64,000 nucleotides of DNA from assembly GCA_034766995.1 (NCBI GenBank), contig CM068322.1:824589-888588 (forward strand), written 5' to 3'. This document shows positions 23,738 to 35,738 of the stretch, piece after piece (position 1 is the first letter of the stretch; every line of letters begins with the position of its first letter). The DNA is from Acanthacorydalis orientalis (lineage: Eukaryota > Arthropoda > Insecta > Megaloptera > Corydalidae). A program made the translations under genes and the position numbers. Below the pieces are notes generated by a model. It saw only the letters and a program-made list of their open reading frames with translations, was not told where the DNA came from and did not search any database.

Positions 23738-24038
23738 TTTCTAGTATCAGAAACGTATGACGCGTTCTTTTTTGGTAAAATATTTTTTGTACGTATATAT
23801 TAATCTAAGCCATTGATAAGTTCTGTATCAGAGTTGCATATAGCTTTGAAAACTGATTTTTTTTATTACGTAAGACTACTGTCGCAAAAATAGTTATTTC
23901 AAAAACACTATTTTTAACTTATATTAGTGTGCGTTTTATTCATTATTCTTTCGGATTTGGTCGACAGATAATAATGGAATTATCAATAGTGACTTTCACA
24001 ATCAGCATCATTCCTGGCATATAAACTGTATTTTATTA

Positions 24039-24482
24039 CAGTCCATCCTCCTATAACGCGATTAATTCATACCGCGTTATATAGTAACTGCGTTAAGTAA
24101 AACTCAGAAGTAAGTACATATAAATCAGGTTACTCGCATTATGCATTATGTGAAAAATGCATTCCCAGAATACCATGTTAGGATGAATACGGTCATAAAA
24201 TGCTCCATCGTTTCTGCGTTTACAGAGGAATTCCCTGACAACTGAAATTGAAAAATGGTGACGTACGTGCATGAAAAAATCATGGGAATTCCTCATTAAT
24301 TTTAACCGTAAAAGTGTAATAGAAAAATTCATGCTATAGAGAAATTAGTTAAGGTAATTAAGTTGTATTATACAGGAACCGTGTTATAAAAATACCACGT
24401 TATAAGAGGGCTGTCGCAATTTTTGCTCCGTGTTATATGAAAACTACGTTATGAGAGTGCCGCGTTATAGGAGGATTTACTG
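24039..24482. mobile_element. MITE with pogo/Tigger-like ends (444 bp)
   Basis: The ends read cagtccatcctcctataacg and, reverse complemented, cagtaaatcctcctataacg (18 of 20), flanked by TA. The subterminal regions repeat the motif cgttata in both orientations (for example 24049, 24072, 24380, 24400, 24448, 24462), typical of Tigger-type elements. There is no transposase; the 79-codon minus frame inside has no recognisable domain. Confidence 0.85.
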
Positions 24483-26378
<1,896 letters not shown>

Positions 26379-27672
26379 CGAGTATAGGTTCAAAAATTCG
26401 CAGAAAAAACGGAAAGGGAGGGTTGGAGTCATTTCTCATGAGTTACGGTCGAACAAAGAACTCTTAGTTAGTGTAAAAGCGAAGTATTATTGTGCTGTCA
26501 TCAGTACTCATAATGTTGTCGCCGAAAGAATAACTCAACTCGGAGTAAGTACGAAATCACAAGAAAATTGAACTGCTAATGAGGGGAGGAAAATTAAACT
26601 ACTAAACGAGGGAAAACATCAAAAGTCATTATGGAAGAGACGTCTGCCGTTCACGGGGATTGTTCACCAGGGAAGAGCATGAGAGATCAGGGGAGAGTTT
26701 ATAAGTGGTATTCTCTTTTCAAACAAGGAAGAGAAGACTGGGAACACGATTGCCGCTCTGAATACCAGGTCGAGGCAACCACCCCATTATCGAAAAAGTC
26801 GAAAATTTTGCATCGTAAGATGGTCGATTGAAGAAAAAACAATTCGAAGAAATGACTGGAGTAATAGATACTACCATTCTCAGAATTTTGCATTATCTTG
26901 GTATGGCTAAAGTGAGTGTAAAGATGAGTGCCGAGAATGCTTACGCCGATGCAAAAGAGGCAACGAATTACGTGCAGTTGCGAGTTTTTGGAGTTGTGTG
27001 GCGACGATTTTCATGCGATTTTGGACAGAATTGTTACCGGAGACGAGACTTGGATCCATCACTATCAACCTGAAAGCAAATAAGAGTCCATGCAGTGGCT
27101 GAAAAAGGGGGCAGCCTAACTCAAGAAATTCAAGGTGTCGCTGTCAGCGGGAAAAATTATCGCGACTGTGTTTTGGGATAAAGAAGGTATTCTCTTAACT
27201 GAATGCAAAGAAAGAGGTGTCAGTATAACCGGAGAGAGCTAAGTGTAGAGTATTTGTCGATTTCGAGAAGCCATTAAAGAAAAATGACATGGAAAATGGT
27301 CAAAAGGTGTTCTTCTTTTTCAAGACAATGCTTCGGTGTACCGAAGTTAAATTACGATGGCTGCTGTGACAGAGTGTAGCTTCCAAGAACTCATTCATCC
27401 ACAATAAAATCCAGATCTGGGCCTGAGCGACTACTTTTTATTCCCAAGTCTGAAGGAGACGTGGGGTAATAAAAATTCAAGATGATGAAGAAGTGAATAG
27501 GCTATTTCAGAGCATTTTTTCAGCAAACCAAAAGAATATTTTTTGAAGGTCTTGAAAAGCTAATTGAACGTTGTAAATATGTATTAAGGGGGACAATTTT
27601 GAGAAATAAAAAAAATCAGCTCAATCAGACTTTTCATTGCCTTTTTTCCGCGAACTTTTGGTCCTCCACTCG
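26379..27672 (+). mobile_element. Degenerate mariner element, third subfamily
   Basis: The element is 1,294 bp between TA dinucleotides. The left end is cgagtataggttcaaaaatt and the right end, reverse complemented, cgagtggaggaccaaaagtt; both continue into cgc.gaaaaaa. Size and ends suit a full-length mariner. Confidence 0.88.
26590..27600 (+). pseudogene. Mariner transposase broken by many stops and frameshifts
   Basis: Fragments in order: GRVYKWYSLFKQGREDWEHD (HTH region, about 26693), RIVTGDETWIHHYQPESK with the first Asp (about 27029-27082), AGKIIATVFWDKEGILLTE (about 27149), FQDNASVYRS with the second Asp (about 27319) and NPDLGLSDYFLFPSLKE with the third (about 27410). The last two are 34 residues apart, so this is a D34D mariner. 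All three Asp survive although the frame is lost at least four times, including stops at 27079-27081 (TAA) and 27427 or so. It cannot encode a functional protein. Confidence 0.85.
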
Positions 27673-27777
27673 TAAGAGTACAAGTAAGAATAACTTTATT
27701 TAACGTGAGAATCTACTAATTTCTAAAATAATGTGTTAAAATTTAAATCAAATTTTATTTGTTATCTAACTTCTTGT

Positions 27778-27781
<4 letters not shown>

Positions 27782-27867
<86 letters not shown>
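27782..27867. repeat. TA microsatellite
   Basis: Uninterrupted TA repeat. Confidence 0.95.
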
Positions 27868-27869
<2 letters not shown>

Positions 27870-28105
27870 ATATAAGCAAAGTATATGTAAAATTTTATGT
27901 TACAGTTGTTCCGGATCATTCATTTTAAGGTACTGCAACTGATGAAATTTGATGTTATCAGTGAATGAGAATTATTTACTACTAGTACATAATCTGTCAA
28001 AATTTGTTGGGAATATAGAAAGAAAAAACTGTTAATTGGTTTTTACAACACAATATATTTAAACATAAAAAATACCTAAAAACGAAACTTGAAACCTACG
28101 AGCTG

Positions 28106-28211
28106 ACAAAAAGCAAACATTCTCGTCATCATAGATAAACATTCCTCGTCACGATAGATAACTTTTTCTCATCACCATAGACTTTGTCCTGCGGACAAAG
28201 TGACGAGAAAT
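28106..28211. repeat. Degenerate tandem repeat ending in a hairpin
   Basis: Three imperfect 24-26-bp units start ctcgtcatcatagataa (28121), ctcgtcacgatagataa (28147) and ctcatcaccatagactt (28172). The last runs into a hairpin, actttgtcc/ggacaaagt around tgc (28184-28201), and the sequence closes with gtgacgag (28200), the reverse complement of the unit's start. Confidence 0.6.
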
Positions 28212-28788
28212 GTGGGTTTTTATTATATACAGAAAAATATATTGAAGTAACAAAATTAATAATGAATAAAAATATTTACAAATGAAACTACAATGAAAAA
28301 AAACATCACTTTCATTATTTGCAATATTTTCAAAACAAATTATTCATTATATTCATATTTTATTTTAATTAAATTTGGTATGTAAAATACTTGCTAATGT
28401 AATTATAAAACATTAAATAATAAAGTGCTGAAGATAAAATATACTTGCAAATAAAATACTAGGGGTATTACTATACGATTATAATTAATTATAAATGAAA
28501 ATCGATTTTAATTTATAATTAATAAATAATAAAACTTAAAGACTAAGACCGGCATAATTAATAAATAAAAAAATAAAATAATTTAGCGATTTTCTACAAA
28601 TATATATCATATATGTACACAAAGCAATTATTTAGTACTTCAAAACCGAATTATATTATAAATAATGTTTATCATGTCATATATGTTGATAATAATTATT
28701 TTACAAGCTGTTGTTAATCAATAACTGTATATTGTACAACATTTGTGATAGACACTTTATGTACATATCACTCTACCATCTACCTATT

Positions 28789-28797
<9 letters not shown>
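28212..28797. other. Very AT-rich spacer
   Basis: No gene or mobile element recognised. Confidence 0.55.

Positions 28798-28860
<63 letters not shown>
28798..28860. repeat. TA microsatellite
   Basis: Uninterrupted TA repeat. Confidence 0.95.
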
Positions 28861-28861
<1 letters not shown>

Positions 28862-28863
<2 letters not shown>

Positions 28864-28972
28864 AGATAGATATGAATAATTTAATGTACACATTTAAAAA
28901 TGAGAATGTGTAAACTTAGCAACAAAATGTACCGATAGAGGTATATATTTGCCATCTGTAGATATGTATTGT
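28862..28972 (+). repeat. Dispersed repeat R2, copy 1
   Basis: Shares with 34341-34515 the blocks atgaataatttaatgtaca, aatgagaatg, ttagcaacaaaatgtaccga and tagaggtatatat, followed by catctg. Both copies sit immediately right of a long TA run. Confidence 0.85.
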
Positions 28973-29411
28973 ACTTGTTCGACTAGTAGGGTAAATTACT
29001 TCAGTAGCATTTGGTTTGAAGTTTGACTAAATAACATATCTAGGCATTTAATTATGTCTATCGATATGAATATAGAAAGTGTAAAATTAGTAAATTGCAA
29101 TATATATCACGCAGTTGTAAGCAAAATCAGTCAATTAGAATTTAGAAATAACGATATAATTAAATTTTAAAGTAATTATAAATATATAAGATAATCTGAT
29201 CATTTTATGTACTTATCAGGCTTACATTTTTGTTTTCTACGCATAGATGTCACTACCTCTATGATTGTATTTTACAAAATTTCATATTGTTTCAGACATT
29301 TTACTTTATGGGAAGTTTTTCAAAATACTTTTATATAATTTAAGTAGATAATATACAGATATACGCACACATTCAGGCATACGCATACATACATATACAT
29401 ACATACATATT

Positions 29412-29419
<8 letters not shown>

Positions 29420-29479
<60 letters not shown>
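29420..29479. repeat. TA microsatellite preceded by ACAT units
   Basis: ACAT/ATAC units from 29383, then pure TA. Confidence 0.95.
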
Positions 29480-29482
<3 letters not shown>

Positions 29483-30024
29483 TTAAATATTGTTAAAGTT
29501 CCTATTGTACATTTAATTTAAGACAACTGACTAGTTTTATAATGATGATATTCTATTTAAAGTATGAAAAGAAGGATTTATTAATTGTATAATTAATTAA
29601 TAGTTTTATTAAATAAGAATCTAACGGAATGAAACTTATTTAGTCAGAGTTCTTAATTTTAAAAGTATAATTGTTTCTATCTTAAATTTTTATTATTAGT
29701 AGGAAAAAACATAATCTACATAAAATTACAAGATATGTTAAAGTTTTAAAATATATGTTAAAATATTATTTAAATTTTTAACTGAAATGTATTTGATTTT
29801 GTTTTTTTATTATTATTTTGATAAAAGAAACATGTTATAGATGGTAAACAAGAAAAATGTTATTCAATAATGCTAATAAATTAAAGAAATATGTTATAGA
29901 AGGAAAATATTATATTGATACAAATATTGATATGAAGGTAAAATATAAGATGATAGTTATGAAACTTAAGAAACTATAATAATAGTACATACATACATGC
30001 ATACATATATACACACACACATTG

Positions 30025-30026
<2 letters not shown>
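29480..30026. other. AT-rich spacer
   Basis: No gene recognised. Mixed ATAC/CATA units lead into the next microsatellite. Confidence 0.55.

Positions 30027-30075
<49 letters not shown>
30027..30075. repeat. TA microsatellite
   Basis: TA repeat preceded by a short CA run. Confidence 0.95.
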
Positions 30076-30077
<2 letters not shown>

Positions 30078-30365
30078 TGTATTTCTTTTGTGGTTATGGA
30101 ATTAGTCCCAATATGTAGCAGAATTGAATGTTTAAATGTTTTATAACTTTCAGCATGTAAAATATAATTAAACATTTATTACATTATAAATTTTTAATTC
30201 GTTTTCTTTCATACTATTTTCAAATTTCATTCAAGATTATAATCATATCTCATTAGTTCAATCAGTTTTCATAAATATTTAATAAAAGATTAGAAATATA
30301 ACTTTTCAGTGGTTATTTAATATCTGTTATTTTTGATAACCATAAGAATAAGAGTGAACTAGGGT

Positions 30366-30431
30366 GAGTGGGCGAGTATAGTGAGCTCGGGGGTTGGTGA
30401 AAGTATAGAGCAGGGGGCGAAGCCCTCTTGT
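30366..30431 (+). mobile_element. Second Helitron-like 3' terminus
   Basis: Contains agagcagggggcgaagccc followed by tCTTG and T. It matches the end at 23569 over about 26 bp, with the hairpin ggggcgaagccc, but the final CTRR is CTTG, so it is mutated or the resemblance is partial. Confidence 0.4.
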
Positions 30432-31695
30432 TATATTATCATGAATCAAATGATGCAATCAATGTTGCAAGTATACAACATAATGACTTTGGGTCTTTCT
30501 CACCGCTTGTATGTTTACGTATTGAAGGTTGCCTAACCTTTCTCATACTATAACTGTCCAAGAGGTTTTTATTTAATAAAGATATATTTCAGAAAAAAAC
30601 AGTCCATATGTCAAAAATACAAATTTACAAATACAAAAAGTCGTGAAAAGGTTGGTAGGTAAGCGATTATTTTTCAATTCCGTTTCAGAGTTAATTTTCG
30701 TTCTGTTTTTAGATAAGATATTATTCAGATACTGACAACCATTCTATTAATACATTTAGGTTTTCGTTTTATATTTGAAAAATTGCTATTTCGATAGATT
30801 ACACTAACTCCCTGTATTATTTACTTAATATTGTCTTGAACGAAAAAAAATATAGATATTTTATTGACCAAAAAATAAAATTTGGCTTGTATCAATTTAC
30901 CATAATTGATTTAGTTTAACAATGTTATTAACGTTACAATAATATCCCACTTATCATCATGCGACAACCTATTTTTGATTCCTAGTTTATTCTTAATGTA
31001 CAATACATCTTTAAATTGGCAAGCTTTCAATAAGTGATTTCAATAATTAGTCAAATATGATTCAGAATTATTTGAAAATTGTCTTTTGTTAAAAATCAGT
31101 TGTTTTAATAGATTTAAAAATCAGTATCTGAATTATGTTTAACAAAATTACCTTAGGTGTTCAATGATGAGAAATTTATTTATAACTGAGTTTTTTCAAT
31201 AAAGTATTGCCACGAAAGAACTTTTTATAAAGTGATTCACTAAACAAGAACTGACATAATAACGTGCTTTAAAAAACAATAATAATTTTATACATAATAC
31301 ATTGCCGACTAAATATAAATATATTACCATTTTATATTGTCGTTTTGTTTAAGATGTCTTAAAAAGTGGTGTAGAGGCAAAGTGTACATCAAATAGTAGA
31401 GTGTTCAAAGATTGAAATCGGTCATAATATAATTACATTAAGAACGATGCAACAAGACTAACTTGAATAAGACAAGTATATAACGGCACTAATGACATTA
31501 GCTTTCGACGTATTCTTAAACTCCAAATAATTAAATAACTAACAACTATAAAACCTATTTTTATATATATTATTCATATATTCGTACTTTGGATTCTAAA
31601 AGATATAAATTTAGACTTTAGAATAAGTAGAATAAAAATAAATATAAATAATATAGTACATATACTTATGTTGGTGTTTAATATGTCTTAAATAG
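30432..31695. other. Spacer and probable downstream region of the minus-strand gene
   Basis: AT-rich, no coding region recognised. Confidence 0.5.
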
Positions 31696-31701
31696 TTTAT
31701 T
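31696..31701 (-). terminator. Candidate polyadenylation signal
   Basis: TTTATT on the plus strand is AATAAA on the minus strand, 131 bp past the stop codon of the gene's last exon. Such hexamers are common in AT-rich DNA, so this is only a candidate. Confidence 0.3.
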
Positions 31702-31831
31702 GGTTACATTAAATACCATATGTATAGGATGTTTTAATGAGAAAAAGTTTCTTTTAATGAATGTGATTATTCAAATAAAGATGCGATAAACTTTAGCCGT
31801 TATAAATTAATTAAAAAGTATAATTATTAAT

Positions 31832-34207
31832 TTAGAACTGACCTTTTCTTATGAGCAAGCTAGTAACTCTTCGTAGAGCTTCTCGTGGTGATTTTTGAAA
31901 AAACTTCGGTGTTAAATTGGGTGGAAGTGTTAACGGTTTTCTTGAATTGCTATCCCATACAGCGCTCTGTGATGGACCCAAACGATCTAGATGTTCTATA
32001 GACGCAGGTCTAGGATGTCTGTGTCTCGGATACCATCCTCTACCGGGACCTCCCGCTAATCTTAATAATTCCGCACCGGCTATAGCTTGTTCTAAGCCGG
32101 AATTTGTCATTCCTTTTCTATATCCCAATGTATTAATTGTTCCCATTGTGGTACTTTGTCTTGGTGCCGTTCTACTTCCTATATTGGTTGGTACATCGGG
32201 CGCTCTTCTATGTGGTGTTCTAGGAATATCGCATCCACGCGCGAATATAGGCGTTTCCGGTAGCGAGCAAGAGGTCTGCATGTGGTGTTCTTCTCTAGGA
32301 ACTTGCGACGATCTTTTCAAAAACGTTCTACGTTTTGTTCCCGGAAGATCTGTAGGTAATGTTCTACGTTCTGATGGTGCTTGACGACCGGATCCGTGAA
32401 TGTTTCGTCGACCGCGACCAAATCCAGCATCCATCGATCTTGTTTTCAAACTATTCGATATAACATCGCGATGGGGTGGTATTTGGGGTGGGTCTGAACA
32501 AGCAGGTAAAGTGTCTGCGCGTGTTTTATGGGCAGGATGAATTATTTCTTGATATTCGTCTTCATCTTCTTCAACGGGTGAAGGTGGTAATGGAGGGAAT
32601 TCGTGCTGAACAACTTCAACACGTACTGGAAAATCTACTGAACACGAATTTGGTATTGACCAATCATTTTTATTGTCTTGATGGTGTGATAAAAGCATTT
32701 CTTTTGCACTTTCGGATTTCTGTATGCCATTTCGTTTTGGTTTCGGCGGTGGTTCTTTGTGCTTTCTTTCAGGCAATAACTGGCGATAATATTCCTCTGG
32801 TTTTCTTATTTCAACATTACTACTAGATTTCTGTATTTCATTTCGTTTTGGCATGGCACTATATGAAATAATTTCGTCTTCGTACATATTTCTTTTATTA
32901 GGCGTACTGTTTACTGATTTATTATATTCTAAGTCATGCCCATTTATTTTACATTCGTCGATACAAAGTTTTGATACATCCATATCTTCGCGATTTAACA
33001 GTTCACTTATATTTTGCTCTATTTTTCTTAACGGCGATATATCGGCACTATTCTGTCGCGGACTTTCAACATCTTCTTCCTCTTCAACAGTAACTGCTAG
33101 TTCTCTACGAGGTTGGTAATCATCAGCAGAGAGCGTAGGAAGTGAGACTACTCTTACCAGATTTGGAGGTGCTTGATTACTAAAATCCTGTGGAGCTTCT
33201 ACTACAGGTGGATTATAGTTCTCAATAACACCTTCCTTTATGAGCGATTTTATATTGTCGAAAGTGGTACTGTGTTTTTTGCATTCTGTATACCTTTGAG
33301 GTGTGCTCGATCTTGAATTAGATTCAAAACTTATTCTTGACTGAAGACTATTCGAATCACGTGAATTATTTAAATCTAAACTGTAGCGTGACTTCGGAGA
33401 ATTGAGTTCTTGACTTAATCGAGACACAGGTGGAGTTAAATCTACACTGAACCTAGAGTTTGGCGTATGCAATTCACGATTGATTCTTGAACTACTAAAA
33501 TCAGCACTATATCTTGAATGCGGTATACTCAGGTCAGAACTCAACCGTGAGTTCAAGGAGGAAGTTGAATTTTGAGAACCTGACATATGATTTAATGGTT
33601 TTCTTTCTTTTTTGCCTCGTCGTATCACGTAAGTCCCACCATTACTAAGATCTGACGATTGAAGTTCTTCTGGAAGTATAACAGGATCGTCTGAGTCAGA
33701 AAAGGGTGAAATGATTTCATCTTCTGTACTGCATACTGGAGGATCGGGCCAATCATCTAAATCTTTTAAGCGATTAGGAATTGAACTTGTGCTAGAATGA
33801 GATTGGTCAGCAGATCTTCTTCTTCTACGTCCACCAATGACTTTGGTACTGCCTGGAGTCAGTAGAGGATCATCTAAAGGTACCTCCCAAGCAATACTAT
33901 TTCGTTTACTAGTATTAGCTGTTGTTGGAGGAGGAGGGGGTAGTACTTCTTCTAAAGAATCGTCAGAGAAATGTTCATCGTCTGCTAATGCACTCAATGG
34001 TCTTAAAGCATCATCGCTCTCATCGCTTGGATGTCGCCGTCGTACCTCTCGATGCCTCTCAGCTGCTCCAGGGACAGTCCGTGGAGGTACACGAGCAGGA
34101 GGGCTCATAACCAAGGATTTTCCTTCATGAGGTAAACTAGCAAAACGATATTTAGGTCCTTGCTCTGTTCTTTCCCAGCCGTATGAACATTGATATCTTG
34201 TTTTCGG
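31832..34207 (-). CDS. Last coding exon (791 codons) of an uncharacterised low-complexity protein gene
   Basis: The exon opens at 34207 after a 3' splice site (tttcacttttag) and reads PKTRYQCSYGWERTEQGPKY..., ending ...RRVTSLLIRKGQF and TAA at 31832-31834. Composition and codon use are unlike the AT-rich surroundings. Visible features by residue of this exon: acidic/Ser stretch and a PPPPP run near 90; RRRRR near 128; eight SR-containing repeats at about 220-296 (SRLSSDL, SRYSADF, SRINREL, SRFSVDL, SRLSQEL, SRYSLDL, SRDSNSL, SRISFES), mostly 11 residues apart; a paired motif PKRNEIQKSSS / PKRNGIQKSES; EPPPKPKR, an SH3-ligand-like run; and a basic C-terminus. There is no signal peptide or membrane segment. 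It is probably a disordered cytoplasmic scaffold or cytoskeletal protein; I do not recognise the family. Confidence 0.9.
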   Translation of the reverse strand, partial: PKTRYQCSYGWERTEQGPKYRFASLPHEGKSLVMSPPARVPPRTVPGAAERHREVRRRHPSDESDDALRPLSALADDEHFSDDSLEEVLPPPPPTTANTSKRNSIAWEVPLDDPLLTPGSTKVIGGRRRRRSADQSHSSTSSIPNRLKDLDDWPDPPVCSTEDEIISPFSDSDDPVILPEELQSSDLSNGGTYVIRRGKKERKPLNHMSGSQNSTSSLNSRLSSDLSIPHSRYSADFSSSRINRELHTPNSRFSVDLTPPVSRLSQELNSPKSRYSLDLNNSRDSNSLQSRISFESNSRSSTPQRYTECKKHSTTFDNIKSLIKEGVIENYNPPVVEAPQDFSNQAPPNLVRVVSLPTLSADDYQPRRELAVTVEEEEDVESPRQNSADISPLRKIEQNISELLNREDMDVSKLCIDECKINGHDLEYNKSVNSTPNKRNMYEDEIISYSAMPKRNEIQKSSSNVEIRKPEEYYRQLLPERKHKEPPPKPKRNGIQKSESAKEMLLSHHQDNKNDWSIPNSCSVDFPVRVEVVQHEFPPLPPSPVEEDEDEYQEIIHPAHKTRADTLPACSDPPQIPPHRDVISNSLKTRSMDAGFGRGRRNIHGSGRQAPSERRTLPTDLPGTKRRTFLKRSSQVPREEHHMQTSCSLPETPIFARGCDIPRTPHRRAPDVPTNIGSRTAPRQSTTMGTINTLGYRKGMTNSGLEQAIAGAELLRLAGGPGRGWYPRHRHPRPASIEHLDRLGPSQSAVWDSNSRKPLTLPPNLTPKFFQKSPREALRRVTSLLIRKGQF

Positions 34208-34246
34208 CTAAAAGTGAAATTAAAATATTATAGTTGATAATAAAAA

Positions 34247-34271
34247 TGTACATATATATATATATACATAT

Positions 34272-34340
<69 letters not shown>
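34247..34340. repeat. TA microsatellite in the last intron
   Basis: TA repeat with three ACA interruptions at its left. Confidence 0.95.
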
Positions 34341-34344
<4 letters not shown>

Positions 34345-34436
34345 GATATGAATAATTTAATGTACATATTTTGTTGTTTTTATGTATGTGTCTAGAAATG
34401 AGAATGAGCAAATTTAGCAACAAAATGTACCGATAG

Positions 34437-34502
<66 letters not shown>

Positions 34503-34513
34503 TTTACATCTGA

Positions 34514-34515
<2 letters not shown>
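34341..34515 (+). repeat. Dispersed repeat R2, copy 2, split by a TA expansion
   Basis: Starts gacagatatgaataattt like copy 1 at 28862 and shares its right block up to tagaggtatatat at 34440. Where copy 1 has a few TA units before tttgccatctg, this copy has about 60 bp of TA and then tgtattttacatctg. Confidence 0.8.

Positions 34516-34559
<44 letters not shown>
34441..34559. repeat. Two TA microsatellites separated by a short R2 remnant
   Basis: TA runs at 34439-34498 and 34519-34558. Confidence 0.95.
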
Positions 34560-35557
34560 GAAATTAGTTATAAGTAATGTTAGAAACAATGAAAAGTTTG
34601 TTCAAAACATAGCGTTATCAATCTATTAAGTTTACCTACATGATCAAAACAAATTGATGGATGATATTAAAACACAAAATAAATTGATTGATGATATCAA
34701 TGAGACTTCTTGAATATAATTTGAAGCCAAAATAATACAATTTTATATATTTAAGTTTGCACTGTTTTCTTGTTATTTTATTTTTCAATATTTTATTAAG
34801 TTGCTTTTGATTATTTTTATAAAACTATAATTGTATTTTAAAGAACATTTAGTTTCAAAAATATTTATATAAATGAATTATTAAATTGTTCGTGATATGT
34901 GTTTGAAAATAAATAAATTTAGTTAATCTTTTTAAATTTATTTTTAATTATTAAAACAATATGTATATTAAATTTATATATTTCTCAATGTTAAGATTTT
35001 TGGCAAAAAATGTATAAATGATATACTTTCAATATTATTTTTTTACTATGTATGAATGCAATGATTGTTGGATATCAATTAAGAATATTTGTAAATGATT
35101 GTAACCTACATTAATACAAAAGATTAAGATACAGTTGAAGAATATTAAAAAATATAAATGAAAAAGCAATTTTTAAAAAAAGTACATTCAAAATAAATGT
35201 AAACATGAAAATGATAAAAAAAGTAAGTAAGTGATGATAAGTGAAATTTGGAATCTGAATTTACCATTATTGATGTATTCGTTTGCTCAAAAATGACAAA
35301 GTTATTTCGAAATCTTAAGTATTAAAGTTCTTTTTACTGTATTTATTCATTGTTTGTTTTGAATTTTTTAAAAGTAATAAAACCATCGAAAGTGATTTGT
35401 ACATTTTAAGTCATTCGTAATTAATAAAAAAGATACTCGGCTTATAAAAAAAATATTTACTGTGTACGAGATTTTTTTTCAAGTAACGTGTTATTCATAT
35501 TTTTGAATATTTTCGAAAGGAAAAATATTGGTTTAACATAATAAACGAATAGCATAC

Positions 35558-35738
35558 CAAAGTTGTTTGCGTTGCAGCCGTTACACCAGAATTTTGTTCG
35601 TTGATAAAGTAATCTAAGTTTCTTTTGTTGAACTGTTTCTGAGGACTGCTGATGATTTCTACTCGGGATTGATTCGGAGTGAATGATTTGTTGTTTCGTC
35701 GGCCACTGTTCCTCTTCGCCGAGTTTCCAGGGGAAACA
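35558..35738 (-). CDS. Internal exon (181 bp) of the same gene
   Basis: A 3' splice site (gatttttcag) ends at 35739 and a 5' splice site gtatgc starts at 35557. The exon contributes one base to the codon split with the upstream exon (CG+T, Arg), then 60 codons: VSPGNSAKRNSGRRNNKSFT, PNQSRVEIISSPQKQFNKRN, LDYFINEQNSGVTAATQTTL. It ends on a codon boundary, as the next exon needs. A second open frame over the same bases extends further both ways, but it would not keep phase with either neighbour. The peptide is basic and Ser/Asn-rich with no known domain. The intron to the last exon is 1,350 bp. Confidence 0.85.

Noticed and set aside
24093..24332. 79-codon minus frame inside the MITE
   Set aside because: No transposase motif; such elements are non-coding.
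31917..34130. Several plus-strand frames of 60-155 codons over the last exon
   Set aside because: Antisense shadows of the long minus-strand exon, caused by its codon bias.
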